DNA of 64,000 bases from Exobasidium rhododendri (Eukaryota > Basidiomycota > Exobasidiomycetes > Exobasidiales > Exobasidiaceae): assembly GCA_026210745.1 (NCBI GenBank), contig CP110630.1:6758001-6822000 (forward strand). The letters are read 5' to 3'. The notes beneath the pieces are model-generated. The model was given only the letters and a program-made list of their open reading frames with translations. It was not told the DNA's origin and did not search any database. The position numbers were made by a program, and so were the translations under genes. Positions within the stretch are counted from its first letter, which is position 1; every line of letters starts with the position of its first letter. Positions 45,463 to 56,568 of this stretch are shown in pieces.

Positions 45463-47178
45463 ATGAAGATTCCTCTTCTCTTGACGCTACTGTTGGCCCT
45501 TGTCTCGGTAATTGCAGCTCACAAGATCCCCTTACTTCGCACGAGACATCCCGTAGCGTCCAGTACAGATACAGCGCATCAACAATCGAAGAGGAACATC
45601 AAGAGCGACACTCTCTTCTCAGCTTCTTCGATTGTGGTCCCCGTTTCAATTGGAACCCCAGCACAACAAGTGTACGTCTTACTAGACACAGCATCTTCTG
45701 ACCTAGCGCTATTCTCCTCCGCCTATGTCTCGCAGTACGAGGGCGCCAGCTCCTCAGCATCAGCATCATCATCATCATCAACAGCAGCAGTGCTCGGCGA
45801 GCCCTTCAACTCTAGTGCTTCCTCCAGCTTTCTATCACTGACAGAGTCGTTTGAGAATCAGTACGGTAGTGGGGAGACATTGTCCTACTTTCAAGCACAA
45901 GTCAGTAAAGAGACCCTGTCGCTGCAGACGTACACGCTCACCGATCAGTCCTTTGGATTGATTAATGAAGGGAATGTGACATACGGACCTTTGGCTTCTG
46001 GTATTTTAGGACTCGCCTTTGAAGGGGCCAGTACGGGCATGAAGACGACTCCAGCGGTTCAACAACTCTATCTAGATAAAGCGCTGCCTCAGCCCGTCTT
46101 CAGCTTCGCTCTTATGAGGCCTAGTAGTGAATCAGAGGAGACTTCTCAGGAAAGCGTCACTCAACCGGGCGGCATCTTTACCCTCGGTGAATTGGACAGT
46201 GATCAGTACTACGGCGACATTGGCTGGTCTTCTCTCGTTACATCGAACACGGACTCTGGAGTGCCGACAAAGTGGCTCGCCAAGCTAGACAACATCACCG
46301 TCAATGGGGCTCTCGTCACTGGCAGCAAAGGCATGGTGGCCAACTTTGACACAGGTAGCAGTGCGACGAGAGCATCCACTGCATTTCTCGATGGCCTCTT
46401 TGCAAAGTCGACAGACGCACAGAAAGACGACAGCGGCGACTACTACGTTCCATGCGGCGACGGTATACCTCCCTTGCTGAACATGACAATCTCCATGGGC
46501 GGCATCTCTGTCGACATTGAACCTCTCGACTTGCTGTACAAGACGCAATCTTATGCAACCTCCTCTACTCAAGGCAGCACATCGCTGTGTCTCTCTACAT
46601 TAAGCTCCACTGTCTCGTCGGACTACGACATTCAGATTGGAGATGACATTCTTCGATCGCTCTTTGTCGCTTTCCAATACGATCCACCGCGTATAGGATT
46701 GGCTCCACAATCACTCGACGTTCACAATCAAGGTGCCAAGCCGTCCTATGTATTTAGTGGGACGGAGCAATTGATCACCAGATCTCTTGCATCACCCACA
46801 AACAGCGCTTCCTTGACATTAGCGACCGTTGAGAATGTTCCCACCACTGCGATTCTAAGCCAGGCTTCCGTCATTGAGGAGGAGGGAGCGACCTACACCA
46901 TTCAAGCAGGTGGTTCGTATGTGTCTGACACAACGAGAACGATGCAGACTGTCGTGGCTAGCTCAACACCGATCCCCATAGGTTCAACCATCAGCACATC
47001 CTCCATTCCCAGCAGCACAGCCGGATCATCCGACACTAAATCCACCTCACTGTCATCCTCTTCTTCCTCTGCAGCATGCTCAACATCGTTGTCGCCCTCG
47101 ACACCTCAGCTCTTTGGCGCCATGTCGTTCACAATTCTACTCCTCGTCTCGTCTGCCTTTTTCTGCCTTCCTTGCTGA
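45463..47178 (+). CDS. Secreted, probably GPI-anchored aspartic protease (A1 family)
   Basis: Pepsin-fold protease, likely on the cell surface. A single exon of 571 residues. Signal peptide MKIPLLLTLLLALVSVIAA; a short pro-region with an SKRN dibasic site near residue 43; then VPVSIGTPAQQVYVLLDTASSD (first catalytic Asp, in a DTA rather than the usual DTG) and MVANFDTGSSATRAS (second catalytic Asp, canonical DTG). The flap region includes YGSGETLSYFQAQV; IGDDILRSLFVAFQYDPPRIG is the usual C-terminal block. Residues 430-550 are Ser/Thr-rich, and the last 20 (FTILLLVSSAFFCLP) are hydrophobic, a pattern for GPI attachment. A Ser/Ala-rich insertion follows the first catalytic site. Start: the first ATG of the frame that gives a signal peptide. 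Confidence 0.9.
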   Translation: MKIPLLLTLLLALVSVIAAHKIPLLRTRHPVASSTDTAHQQSKRNIKSDTLFSASSIVVPVSIGTPAQQVYVLLDTASSDLALFSSAYVSQYEGASSSASASSSSSTAAVLGEPFNSSASSSFLSLTESFENQYGSGETLSYFQAQVSKETLSLQTYTLTDQSFGLINEGNVTYGPLASGILGLAFEGASTGMKTTPAVQQLYLDKALPQPVFSFALMRPSSESEETSQESVTQPGGIFTLGELDSDQYYGDIGWSSLVTSNTDSGVPTKWLAKLDNITVNGALVTGSKGMVANFDTGSSATRASTAFLDGLFAKSTDAQKDDSGDYYVPCGDGIPPLLNMTISMGGISVDIEPLDLLYKTQSYATSSTQGSTSLCLSTLSSTVSSDYDIQIGDDILRSLFVAFQYDPPRIGLAPQSLDVHNQGAKPSYVFSGTEQLITRSLASPTNSASLTLATVENVPTTAILSQASVIEEEGATYTIQAGGSYVSDTTRTMQTVVASSTPIPIGSTISTSSIPSSTAGSSDTKSTSLSSSSSSAACSTSLSPSTPQLFGAMSFTILLLVSSAFFCLPC

Positions 47179-48274
47179 ACGAGGCTGATGGGAAGCCGCG
47201 CAACACTTGTATTCATATCATCCAGCACAAACATAATGATTCGACCTCTCGGTGATGTCTTTATGTTTCAATTTTAAGGAAAACCCCTTGAAGGCAAGGT
47301 TAGGGGCTGCCCTCTCATGCTAAACAATCTGTAAGTCGTTACAATGTCTTGATCTCTACACGACCAAGCTTTCATGCCTACAAGAATTGTAGGACGGTAG
47401 CAGTCTTTTGCTACGCCACACCCGGCGCAGGTACACTGGACTCGTTCCCAGTGGGATTTGGGGGGATGCTGCGGGCAGGCGTTGATTTACGCCCTCACTA
47501 AGCGCTTCCCAGGACACGCTTGCATTGAAATTTTAATCATATTTCGCACCCCACGATATCCAGACTAGACTTTCAACGATGGTGAGAAGGGACTTCAGCT
47601 AGCTCCGGGCCGCATCCAACTTATTAATCTAGACGGCATTCTACCTTTGACAGGGCCTTATGACAATTTCCCTTTCTTATTTACTTTCTATTTGTACCGT
47701 TCCCTTAGTTGTACTGTACATACGATTATCTATTTCTGTGGAGGGACCTTCCTGTTTGTCCCATTGTTCTCTTGCCCTGGTCCGCGCGCCCTGAAAGTGA
47801 AGGTCTCGCTCTTTTTTTTCTGGTTGGTAGAGGTAAACTATGCATGTATGGTACTTACGGTTTCTAAACTCCGATCCTACTTGTTTGATTGCCTGTCTAC
47901 AATGAGCGGTCCATCTCTGTACTCCACGAACACAACAGCGAGATATACACTCGTCCGTTAGATACCCGTCCTTTCTCCCAGTGTCACTAAGTAGCAAGGA
48001 AAGAGAAAAAACGAAGAGAAATTTAAAGAGCGGCCGGAAGCTAAAGAATAGAGAAACTCCAATCCAGCAGCAGCAGTGCTCATCAACAATCCTCAATCCG
48101 CTCTCCTTACTTACAACTCCTCGCAACAGACATACGGTCGACAATCGTCAGATCTGTCACGAGCCAGAAAGGGGTCAAAGCTCAACCCAGACACGGCGAT
48201 CTTCTCCGGTTTCTTCGCTTGAGTATTCTTACCACCTCAGGACTTATTTACCAACTGAGAAGAATAGTAGAGCC
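47179..48274. other. Intergenic: protease 3' flank and G-alpha promoter
   Basis: About 1.1 kb without a supported gene. AT-rich sequence near 47630-47760 and a short CAG run near 48067 are the only features seen. Confidence 0.55.
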
Positions 48275-50020
48275 ATGGGTGGTTGCATGTCTCAAGATGC
48301 GAATGCAGATACACCAGAAGCAAGGCGGTCAAAAGTCTTGGACAAGCAGCTGAGGACTGACGAGAAGATATTGACAAAGGAAGTGAAGCTGTTGCTGCTT
48401 GGTGAGTGTTTGATGGAAGTTGTCCTAGCAATAGGGCATGCAGAGAAGGAGGATAGAATTGAACTGATGCAGTAGTATGTTCACCCTCCAGGAGCGGGAG
48501 AGAGCGGAAAGTCCACAATCCTCAAGGTGAGTAATTGACAGACGATAGGAGCCTGCAATGCGTGCAGACCAGCCGGGCTCACTTCCTTCTCCCACCCCAT
48601 TTGTGTTCGTGCACAGTCGATGAGATTGATACACCATATTCCATTCACACCGGCAGAAAGGGAGCACTATCGACGCCTAGTGTTCATCAACCTCGTTCAA
48701 GCGGTTCAGCTAATCATAGATGCAATGGACGAGTGGGGAGGTCAGTTTGACCACCCAGAGTACCTCGTGAGTCGTTGATGTCTCTTCTTTTAAAAATCGC
48801 TGATTATTGATATCTGACGCCTTTCCCACAATTACCTCCGCGCAGAAATATCTACCGATGTTCACGTCGTATCCGGATATTGCAGACGATGAACCTCTAC
48901 CGGGGGAGTATTTTGAGCCGCTCAGACTACTGTGGAATGATGGGTGTGTGCAGAGGATATGCAAGCGGGGAAACGAGGCTGCTCTGCCTGAGAAGTAAGT
49001 GGTCTTCCAGTAAAATTGTGTGCCAGAGTACACATCGTGATGCTGATATGATGGACACCCTTCCACCAGTATGACATAGTGAGGTTTGATGGGAGGGTAT
49101 GGGCCGATGCATGCACATGTAACTGACTCTTCTCCTACCTTTTCCAGCTTCTTTACGGATCTTGATCGCTTCTTTCGACCGGATTACAAACCGACCGATT
49201 CAGACATCCTCAGGTGCAGAAACAAGACCACTGGCATAATCGAGACGACGTTTCCCATCGACGATCGAATGTACAGGATCTTTGACGTAGGGGGTCAAAG
49301 GTCGGAGAGGAAGAAATGGATACACTGCTTTGAAGGTGTGACGGCTGTCTTATTCTTGGTCGGCCTTTCTGGATACGACAGTTGTCTGGTGGAAGACAAG
49401 GACTCGAATCAAATGCAAGAAGCGCTCATGCTCTTTGATTCGATTTGCAACTCAAAGTGGTTCTTGCGAACATCGATGGTGCGTTTGAGGGATGGCCCCT
49501 CCGTCTCTCTGGGCGGAATGTCCATCGTCGCTGATTCGCAGAATTCTCTTCTCCCTCCTCCTTCTGCTCAATTTTGCCTGCAGATCCTCTTCCTCAACAA
49601 GGTTGACATCTTCCGTTCCAAGATCATGCAGTCGAGCGTCAAGAAATACTTTCCCGATTATGACGGTGAGTAACACAACACAGCGAAGGGAAAAGGTGCG
49701 ACGCAATAAAAATGGCTGATGGGTCGATTCGACTCGACTGCAAACAGGAGACGACCATGACTACAATGCAGCGCGCACCTACTTTAAGAATCGTTTCGTC
49801 CGCCTAAATCGATCTACAACGAAAGAGATCTACCCTAGCTTCACAAATGCCACCGATCCTACCCTGCTCAAGATTGTCATGGCCAGCGTCACCGACATTA
49901 TCTTGACAAACAGTCTGCGGGACAGTGAGTGCTCGCTTGGCTGGTATCTGCTATCCTATGTTTACTAATTTCAGTCCCTTTCTCCTTTGGCCCCTACCGC
50001 TGCTGCGTCTAGTCATGTGA
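48275..50020 (+). CDS. Heterotrimeric G-protein alpha subunit
   Basis: Membrane-anchored GTP switch that links pheromone or nutrient receptors to cAMP or MAPK signalling. Nine exons: 48275-48401, 48492-48526, 48617-48766, 48846-48994, 49070-49078 (9 nt), 49148-49478, 49584-49665, 49748-49924, 50013-50020; 355 residues, the usual length. Seen: N-terminal MGGCMS (myristoyl/palmitoyl type), P-loop GAGESGKST (residues 43-51), TTGIIETTF with the switch Thr, [12 protein letters not shown], and FLNKVDIF (NKxD). The family TCAT motif is TNAT here (N328). The C-terminus is short and odd (NSLRDIM). An alternative acceptor at 49974 would give a 50-nt intron and the ending [12 protein letters not shown]; the 88-nt intron has a TACTAAT branch site, a pyrimidine tract and fits family length. 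Which of the fungal alpha groups it belongs to is not decided. Confidence 0.92.
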
Positions 50021-50402
50021 CCCTGGCAATATCTTGCACTAGGATATGCTGCCACCGGCAATCCTCTTCGATATGAAGAGCACCTCTTCTGAGCCACACA
50101 CGCACACACTTCCATGATCCGATGTGGCCTGACCAACGAGACAAGCACGGCACTCGAAACATCCACCGAAGTGCTCATCCAAGTGGCTGCTCAAATATCT
50201 CGAGGGTGGTGGAGCCTTCTCTGCCCCTTCTGCTGCTCGATACCTATTTTATAGACGAAGGCAGATCAGAACTCTCTCTCTCCTCTCTTTTTATCCCCCT
50301 CTGATGAACATGTAATGGTGTATTTATAGGCAGTCGGCGTCTAATTCTAATCGATAGCTCTGGATATGGAGATTCGTCTCTAGAAGAGTACATGGGCATG
50401 TT
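50021..50402. other. Convergent 3' region of G-alpha and PSD2
   Basis: About 380 bp between the two stop codons, pyrimidine-rich in the middle (50255-50300). No gene seen. Confidence 0.6.
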
Positions 50403-53400
50403 CTAGCTTGCTACCGCCTTCCCAATCCGCATGCCCACCCTGACAAGAGTCTCTGTGGCTTTTCTCGAGTTGGCGACGAGATCTTCATCCAATTCCACCT
50501 TTCCCTGCTCAAAGCTAAGTAAAGAATGGAGGGGGGGGGAGTCAGTTGTGTTTTTCTGCAGCGTCACAATCGTCCTCATATGGCGAAAGAGAACCACCAC
50601 TCACATGCATATGTTTGTGCTGCCTCCGAATGCATAGTAGCCGAATTCGTCCCCTTTCTTCACCGAATCGCCTTCCTTGACAGTCAAGTTGATCGATCCG
50701 ACCATCATTGCTCCAATACAAACACAGTAGAACACTCCAAGGACGTCACTCCTGAATTGCACAATAGCACGAACGTTCTCCCCATAGATGTCGATGCCAG
50801 ATCGAATCGCCATGGGATTGACTGTGTAGTATTGGCCTTCGACGAAAGTAATCTCTTCTACTTTGGCATCTGCTGGACAGTGGAATCGATGATAGTCTTG
50901 AGGAGCCAAGCGGAAGATGACTAGACTGCCTCCTGTCCGATACGAGTCGACTTTGTCCTTGTACTTTTCACCCAACAGCCTCTCGACTGTGAACTCTCTT
51001 CCTTTGATCCAGAGCTTCGTGGCTTCGGTGATGCTTGGGAAAGCCATCAATCGACAGTCTGCCGAGCTCACGATCACGGTAGGGTCTTGCGGGTCAGCAA
51101 TCGGTCGAACACCTTCCTTCAGCTTTCTGTAGAAGAATTGGTTGAAGGTCTTGTAGCTCTCCAGAGGGTCACGGATCTCGTCGAGACTCAGGTTGTGAAA
51201 AGCGATGAATTGAGGAATCTCCCTTGCGGAGTTGGGTGAGTCGTACCTGATTCCTTGCTTCACACTCATGTTCTTGAGCATCTTTCTGATCCTGGCTCCT
51301 TCCATCCTTGATCTAGCACCCTTGTACAGCAGCCGAATTCCCAATCGAACGTACACCTGCATCTTCTCCTCCAACAGCTCACCCGTCAATCGATCTTGAA
51401 CGATGATATTGGCACTGTCGGCACCCAGGCGATACTGACCTTGACTGATCTTTGAGATCACCTTTGTGTACCACTTTCGATGTGCTTGACTGGCCGTCAC
51501 AAAGTTGTTCACCACCATGGAATCTACCCGACGCCAGTCCTGACTAGCACAGACGGCCAAGTGGGTCACAATGTCGACTTCGGCCTTCTTCGAGAGCTTC
51601 GACATGTGACAGAGCGGACAGCTCTTTAAGACTATCACTCGCTCTACTTGCTCCTCCCCCTCTTCCTCGGTGTTGCTCCTTGCCACTCCAGAAGAAGGAG
51701 AATTCGTTTTGGAGAAATAGTCTTTCTTCTCGATGGACGGCGTAGCAGTGAGTGTCAGGTTCGACATATCGCGGTCCAGAGTACGAGAAGATGGCCGGAC
51801 ACTCTTGGGATTATCTTCTTCTGTCACGCCATCAATGACAGCGGAAGGTACAAGCTTCGACTTGTCTGCTAGCTCGTTCTCTTCCAGTGAAGGGGCATTG
51901 GGTCCAGAATAATCCATGTGTGTATTGTCGAGAAGGCCGCCCGTAGGATCGGTACCTGCAACAGCTGGTGTCCGCATACCACTTCCATCCGGAGTATGAT
52001 CCCAACCGTTGTCGACGTATCTCTTTTCACTCCATGGCTTGGATATCTCCCGCTCCAAAGCGATAATGGCCTCATCCACTGTCAATTCATCCGTCTCGAC
52101 ATCCTTCTTCCCAAATTGCGAAAAGAGAGTCTCGATCGTCTTTCGAGTCAACGTACTTCCCAAACTATCCAGCATACTCGTCAGCTCTAGGCTACTTAGT
52201 GTTCCGCTGTCGTTGGTGTCATATTGCGTTAGGATCTGTCTCCAGAATCGTTGACGAAGTGCACTGTAGGGAGTGAATTTGGCTTCGACTGTCAGGGTAG
52301 GATTGTGCTTTCCCAGACTTTTCCCTTCTTCCGACCTTTCATCGCGTGTTAGCGCAAGCTGCATATGCTTCATCTTGTGCATATTGTCATCAAAGGCTTC
52401 GTACAACCCTGTCTCTGAATTTGGCTTAGGGGCAGCATCCACTAGATCGGCAAGTTTCAGCTCCGTCGAAGCTACAAAGTCGTTGGAGGACAACTTATCC
52501 CAATCATAGATAGCTAACTTCGTGACATAATTGATTTCATGCTGACGAACGTGGAAGAGCAGCTTCTCATCCCACGTTGGATTGAGAGAGTGTCGAGCAA
52601 CTCTAGTTCGAAAGATGCGCTGTCCAAAGCTGGCAATCACAAAGGCATCCATATCAAAGCCAGTGCCCAAACTGTTCTTCCAACGAGGGAGATCTTGTGC
52701 ACTCTTGATCTCCATCTGCACAATGCCGATGATGTCCATCCCTAATTCTGTTTGCAGAGCAAAGTGTCTTCTCTTTCTCCTTTCACGCTTCCTTTGTATG
52801 TTCTGCTGTGAGTCGGTACTGCTTTGCTTTTCTGCGGATTGCTTCCTACCGGGAGTTTTCAGCTTCTTCTTATTCCTCTGTTTCGCTGCGGGTATTGTGA
52901 TACCGTCTTCGCTGGTCGTGGCGGCGTTGACATTCGATGGGGAAGACTTGCGAAGCCTCTTTGGCAGGAGTCGCCGGCGAGGTCGATCGTGACTCTTTTC
53001 TTCTCCCAATTTTGGCTCTTCATCGACCTCTTGTTCCGCAGACGTGGTGATGATGGGAATGCCCGGGATGGCTTGATCACTCTCATACGCCTCGTCTACC
53101 TCCGTCGTTGTGGCGTCGTCTGCATCGGTATCATCATAAGCACTATCAGATTGGTCTTCTTCGTCACCTGTCAGGAGCTCTTCCCTTGCTTCACTCTCGC
53201 TATCAGAATCTAGTCCATCATCTACAAAAGCTTCCGTCGGTCCCGACATCCCGACTGATTGATCGGCTGGAATGGATCGTATTCCTGCTCCTTCGACCGA
53301 ACGACTAGCCAACAACAACTTGTTATACACTTCGTCTGCTTCTCGCGGATTTGATGCTACCAATCCAATCTTGACCACGATCTCTCCACTGACTTTCGCA

Positions 53401-54446
53401 TGTCGACGTGATGATGTTAGAGGAATCGTGAAAGATTGACTAGCACCCCACTCGGCGCTGTCTCCATCTGCCACCCAAGAAGAGACTCGAATGCTGCACT
53501 CTCCCATGTAGTCATTCCCGCTCCACTTGTCCTTGTCCCATACCACAAATTCGATGGCTCCTACATTCCCTTGATGCTGATGTATTGTACTAAGATCTAT
53601 CGTCCCATTCGATGATTTTGCCCCTTTTCGAAGTCTCATGGGTCGAGGTGGCCCTCTTCTCCGAACAGCTCGAGTCGTTGCTACAGCTCCCTTTGTCGTC
53701 AGTCGAACAGGCGCTATCAGTAGCTTCGTCGTTACTGCAGACATCCTGCGGACACTGGACGGTCGAGAGCTTGTCGAAGGTGGCTTCAATTCATTCACCT
53801 CCCGATATGCTCCCTCCGATGCATTCAATTCGACAAAACTTCCCAATTTGGGCGATTGTGTCAGTTGAGCATCGCCAGATGATGAAGGAGCCTTGAGTAC
53901 CCTGCACCCATCGCCGTCCTTGCCTGTCTCAGCACTGTTCAATAATTCTTGCGCTACTTGTTGATCCTCAGAGGTGCCTGGCCCATCGTGCTCCTTCGCA
54001 GATTGATACCAGTCAGGAGTGATATCCCACTCAAAAGTAGCCTCCGTTCCTTTCCACTTTGGCTCTAGAGTCTTTGGCTGGACCGGTGTCGCTCTCCTGT
54101 AGAACCCTTTGTCTTTCTTTGTCGAATGCGCAGGAGGAGGTGCGCCAGGCAGATTCACGACGATGAACGGGTCGGAGAGTCCATTCCGGTCTTTGCCTGC
54201 TAAGCCTTGAGCTCCGACAACCTGAACTCGAAGCTTCGCAGTGCTTTTGGTCATTGTTGAGCTTGTCGAAGATGAAGATGCGCTTTGTGACGAGGAGGTA
54301 GAGGCGAGAGACGGGTTCATTTTTGATAAGGAGGAGGGTAGACTTCCCTTAGACGAGGTGCCAAGAATTTGCTCCTGGTCTTTTCCTGCAGGCGGCTCAG
54401 AGCCATCATCCCGGCCCGTTTTCGGCTTTCCTGAAGTCCAAGGCAT
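50403..54446 (-). CDS. PSD2: Phosphatidylserine decarboxylase, Golgi/endosome type (C2-C2-EF hand-PSD)
   Basis: Converts phosphatidylserine to phosphatidylethanolamine on Golgi/endosomal membranes. Two exons, 50605-54446 and 50403-50514 (90-nt intron), 1317 residues. In order: Ser-rich N-terminus; first C2 domain (from about 71, LRVQVVGAQGLAGKDRNG, split by a long insert, ending near 400); acidic linker; second C2 (about 569-690); EF-hand (YDTNDSGTLSSLE, about 740); a zinc-type CPLC...HLAVC motif (about 942-970); decarboxylase from about 1075 with SLDEIRDPLESYKTFNQFF, PQDYHRFHCPAD and the self-cleavage motif FGGSTNICILFEQGK, which is complete only after splicing. The ATG at 54446 is preferred over the in-frame one at 54626 because of its better context (A at -3) and poor conservation-like character upstream. 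Confidence 0.93.
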
Positions 54447-54822
54447 GATCGAACCTCGCAGGTCGTAATGATTCAGAATGACCCTCTTCCGATGCTGCTC
54501 ATGAGCTGGAGGCACTATACTGACTAATATAGCTAGTGGTGATCCTCCGTCGCTGTACTTTAGAGCCCCTCTACTTTTGAGTACTTTTTGGCTTTCGCTT
54601 TCTTTCAGCAGCAGGCACGTACGCATTGACCGCCATGCATGTTCCAAGCGAGGATAATTGTTTAAATTCAAGATTTGGGGAACTCCGCCGACACCGCGGA
54701 AATAGCGCCCTCCTCCTCCTCTTTCTTCCTATCGGTCTTGACAAGCCCATCGCCTTTTTTTTTTACTGGGCTTCACCAACGTCAGATAGGGTCGACATTC
54801 GCTCTTTCTGGCTTCATGACAG
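54447..54822. promoter_or_regulatory. Divergent promoter of PSD2 and the NAT9-like gene
   Basis: A 376-bp region between divergent start codons (about 200 bp if PSD2 starts at 54626). A T-run lies near 54757-54765. No TATA box seen. Confidence 0.5.
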
Positions 54823-55825
54823 ATGAAGATCAATGAAGAGACGGTCTTGGTTGGAAGCAAGGTGGTCTTGGTGCCGTACAGGTGAGGATCATTTCCCGTG
54901 TGCAGAGGTGTAGCAGGCACTCACCTGTCTTCTCTACGTGGCTGGGCAGAAAGGAGCATGTGGAAAAGGTCAGGATGGAGACAGTGCTCATGCGATCTGA
55001 GTAGGCGTAGCTGAAAACATGCAGCCCCTTGCAGTATCATGAATGGATGAGCAGCGATGACATTCGACAGCAGACAGCTTCTGAGCCCCTCACCATCGCG
55101 GAAGAGTACGAGATGCAGAGATCGTGGCAGGAGGATGAAGACAGTGAGCTGACAGGCGTGAATGGGTACATGGGATCCTTTCCTTCGAGTACTGAATTCA
55201 CTTTTTCGTGCGACAAGAGCTCACTTTCATCATGCTGGCGCGGTTGGAGGGCGAACTTGGCTCCCTGGAGGATGTTTTGCAGGCGTGCACAATGGTAGGG
55301 GATGTCAACCTGTTTCTCACCGAGCGACACGAAGACGACAAAGACAACAGTGACGACAAAGATGATCCCGTGAATGTGCCTCATACCATTGATGCCGAGC
55401 TAGAGGTCATGATTGCTGGTGAGAAGCATGTCGTCGAGCAAGCGAGATCTTCACTGCTAACATGACTTTCCCACCACCTCCTCTCAGAGAAACGATGGCG
55501 GCAGAAGGGTCTGGCTGCAGAAGCCTTAATGCTACTCATCAAATATGCCTCTTCATATCCTACCCCCGCCCCGACATCACCTCAAACACTCTCAACTCAC
55601 AGCGGCATCTCACCCTCCAAGTATTTGCCTCTGCCCAGCGATGCATTTCTTGTCAAGATTGGATACGACAATCAACCCTCGATTCGTCTATTCGAGAAGC
55701 TAGGTTTCGAGGAAGTCAAGCGAAGTGCGATATGGAAAGAGGTAGAGATGAGGCCTGTCGATGGTGGTATGCGTTTACGAAGTCTTCCTGGTCCATCGTG
55801 TGTGCTCCGCTGGGGCCTGCCATGA
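54823..55825 (+). CDS. NAT9: NAT9-like N-acetyltransferase (GNAT fold)
   Basis: NAT9 relatives are GNAT acetyltransferases; the substrate in fungi is not established. Five exons: 54823-54881, 54950-54968 (19 nt), 55035-55143, 55218-55418, 55488-55825; 241 residues. The spliced product matches the family: MKINEETVLVGSKVVLVPYR, KEHVEKYHEWMSSDDIRQQ, TASEPLTIAEEYEMQRSWQ, EDEDKLTFIMLA, AELEVMIAEKRWRQKGLA (acetyl-CoA binding part), IGYDNQPSIRLFEKLGFEE and KEVEM. The short second exon has a less usual GTCAGG donor but is needed to complete YRKEHVEKYHEW. An insertion of about 20 residues (PAPTSPQTLSTHS) precedes the NQPSIRLFEKLGF helix. Divergent from PSD2 and convergent with the DUF1748 gene. Confidence 0.9.
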
Positions 55826-55972
55826 TAAACGGGGTAATTCTTGCGTATCATTTACATTTGTGTATCAATATTACTATTACATCATGATCCGATTCGGTGG
55901 TGTACTCTTTCCTTGTTTTTCTAGCTCCCACTCCCTAGAGCACAAAGCTAGATGTGTATTTGTGTTGACGGC

Positions 55973-56273
55973 TCATCGAATTCTCTCAAAGTAGTTTGAT
56001 CGTCCCAATACGACGACGGAGAGATCCATGATCTGCGCAAGAGATAGAAACGAACGTCAGACAACAAGATCATTACAGCATCTCTCCCTCCCTCTCCTTC
56101 GACAGTCCACTCACCCATTCACCAGTCTCGAGATAGATCTTGAAGAAGTTTCGCACATCTTTATTCGGTAGTCGCCTCACTGCTGGAGTCAAGCCGGTGC
56201 TCCTCTTGATCCCACTGAGTGCCATACTGATGAGCACAGCATCTACCATGAGGTGAAAGAAGCGTCCAAACAT
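55973..56273 (-). CDS. DUF1748-type fungal mini-protein (72 residues)
   Basis: Small conserved fungal protein of unknown role with one N-terminal hydrophobic helix. Two exons, 56115-56273 and 55973-56032, 82-nt phase-0 intron. Product begins MFGRFFHLMVDAVLISMALS, continues GIKRSTGLTP and KDVRNFFKIYLETGEW, and after splicing ends LGRSNYFERIR. I recall this pattern (start, GxKRSTGLTP, final xYFERxR) from the DUF1748 family, and the length of about 75 fits. Without the second exon the frame would end in an intron-derived tail, so splicing is well supported. It converges on the NAT9-like gene with about 150 bp between stops. Confidence 0.85.
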
Positions 56274-56568
56274 GATCCAAGTATACTCTTGTGAGCGATA
56301 TGTATGTCGAATGTGCAGTGTCAGCTATAGACACGCAGCGATGGCGAGTGTGACTGTGACGATGCTGACTTTAGGAGCGCAAGTGAGAACAGACCACCCG
56401 CCTGCGAACTTTTGTTAGAATTCCCACCTTTAAAATTAGACTGGACCATAAGAGGCGTCGCGTGTCTAACGGCACTCTGCTCTCGCCCTACAGGGCCTCT
56501 TTTATCTTCCCTCGTACCACAACATCAATGCTTTACAGGATCTATCTTTTTGCAATAAGAAAAGAGGA

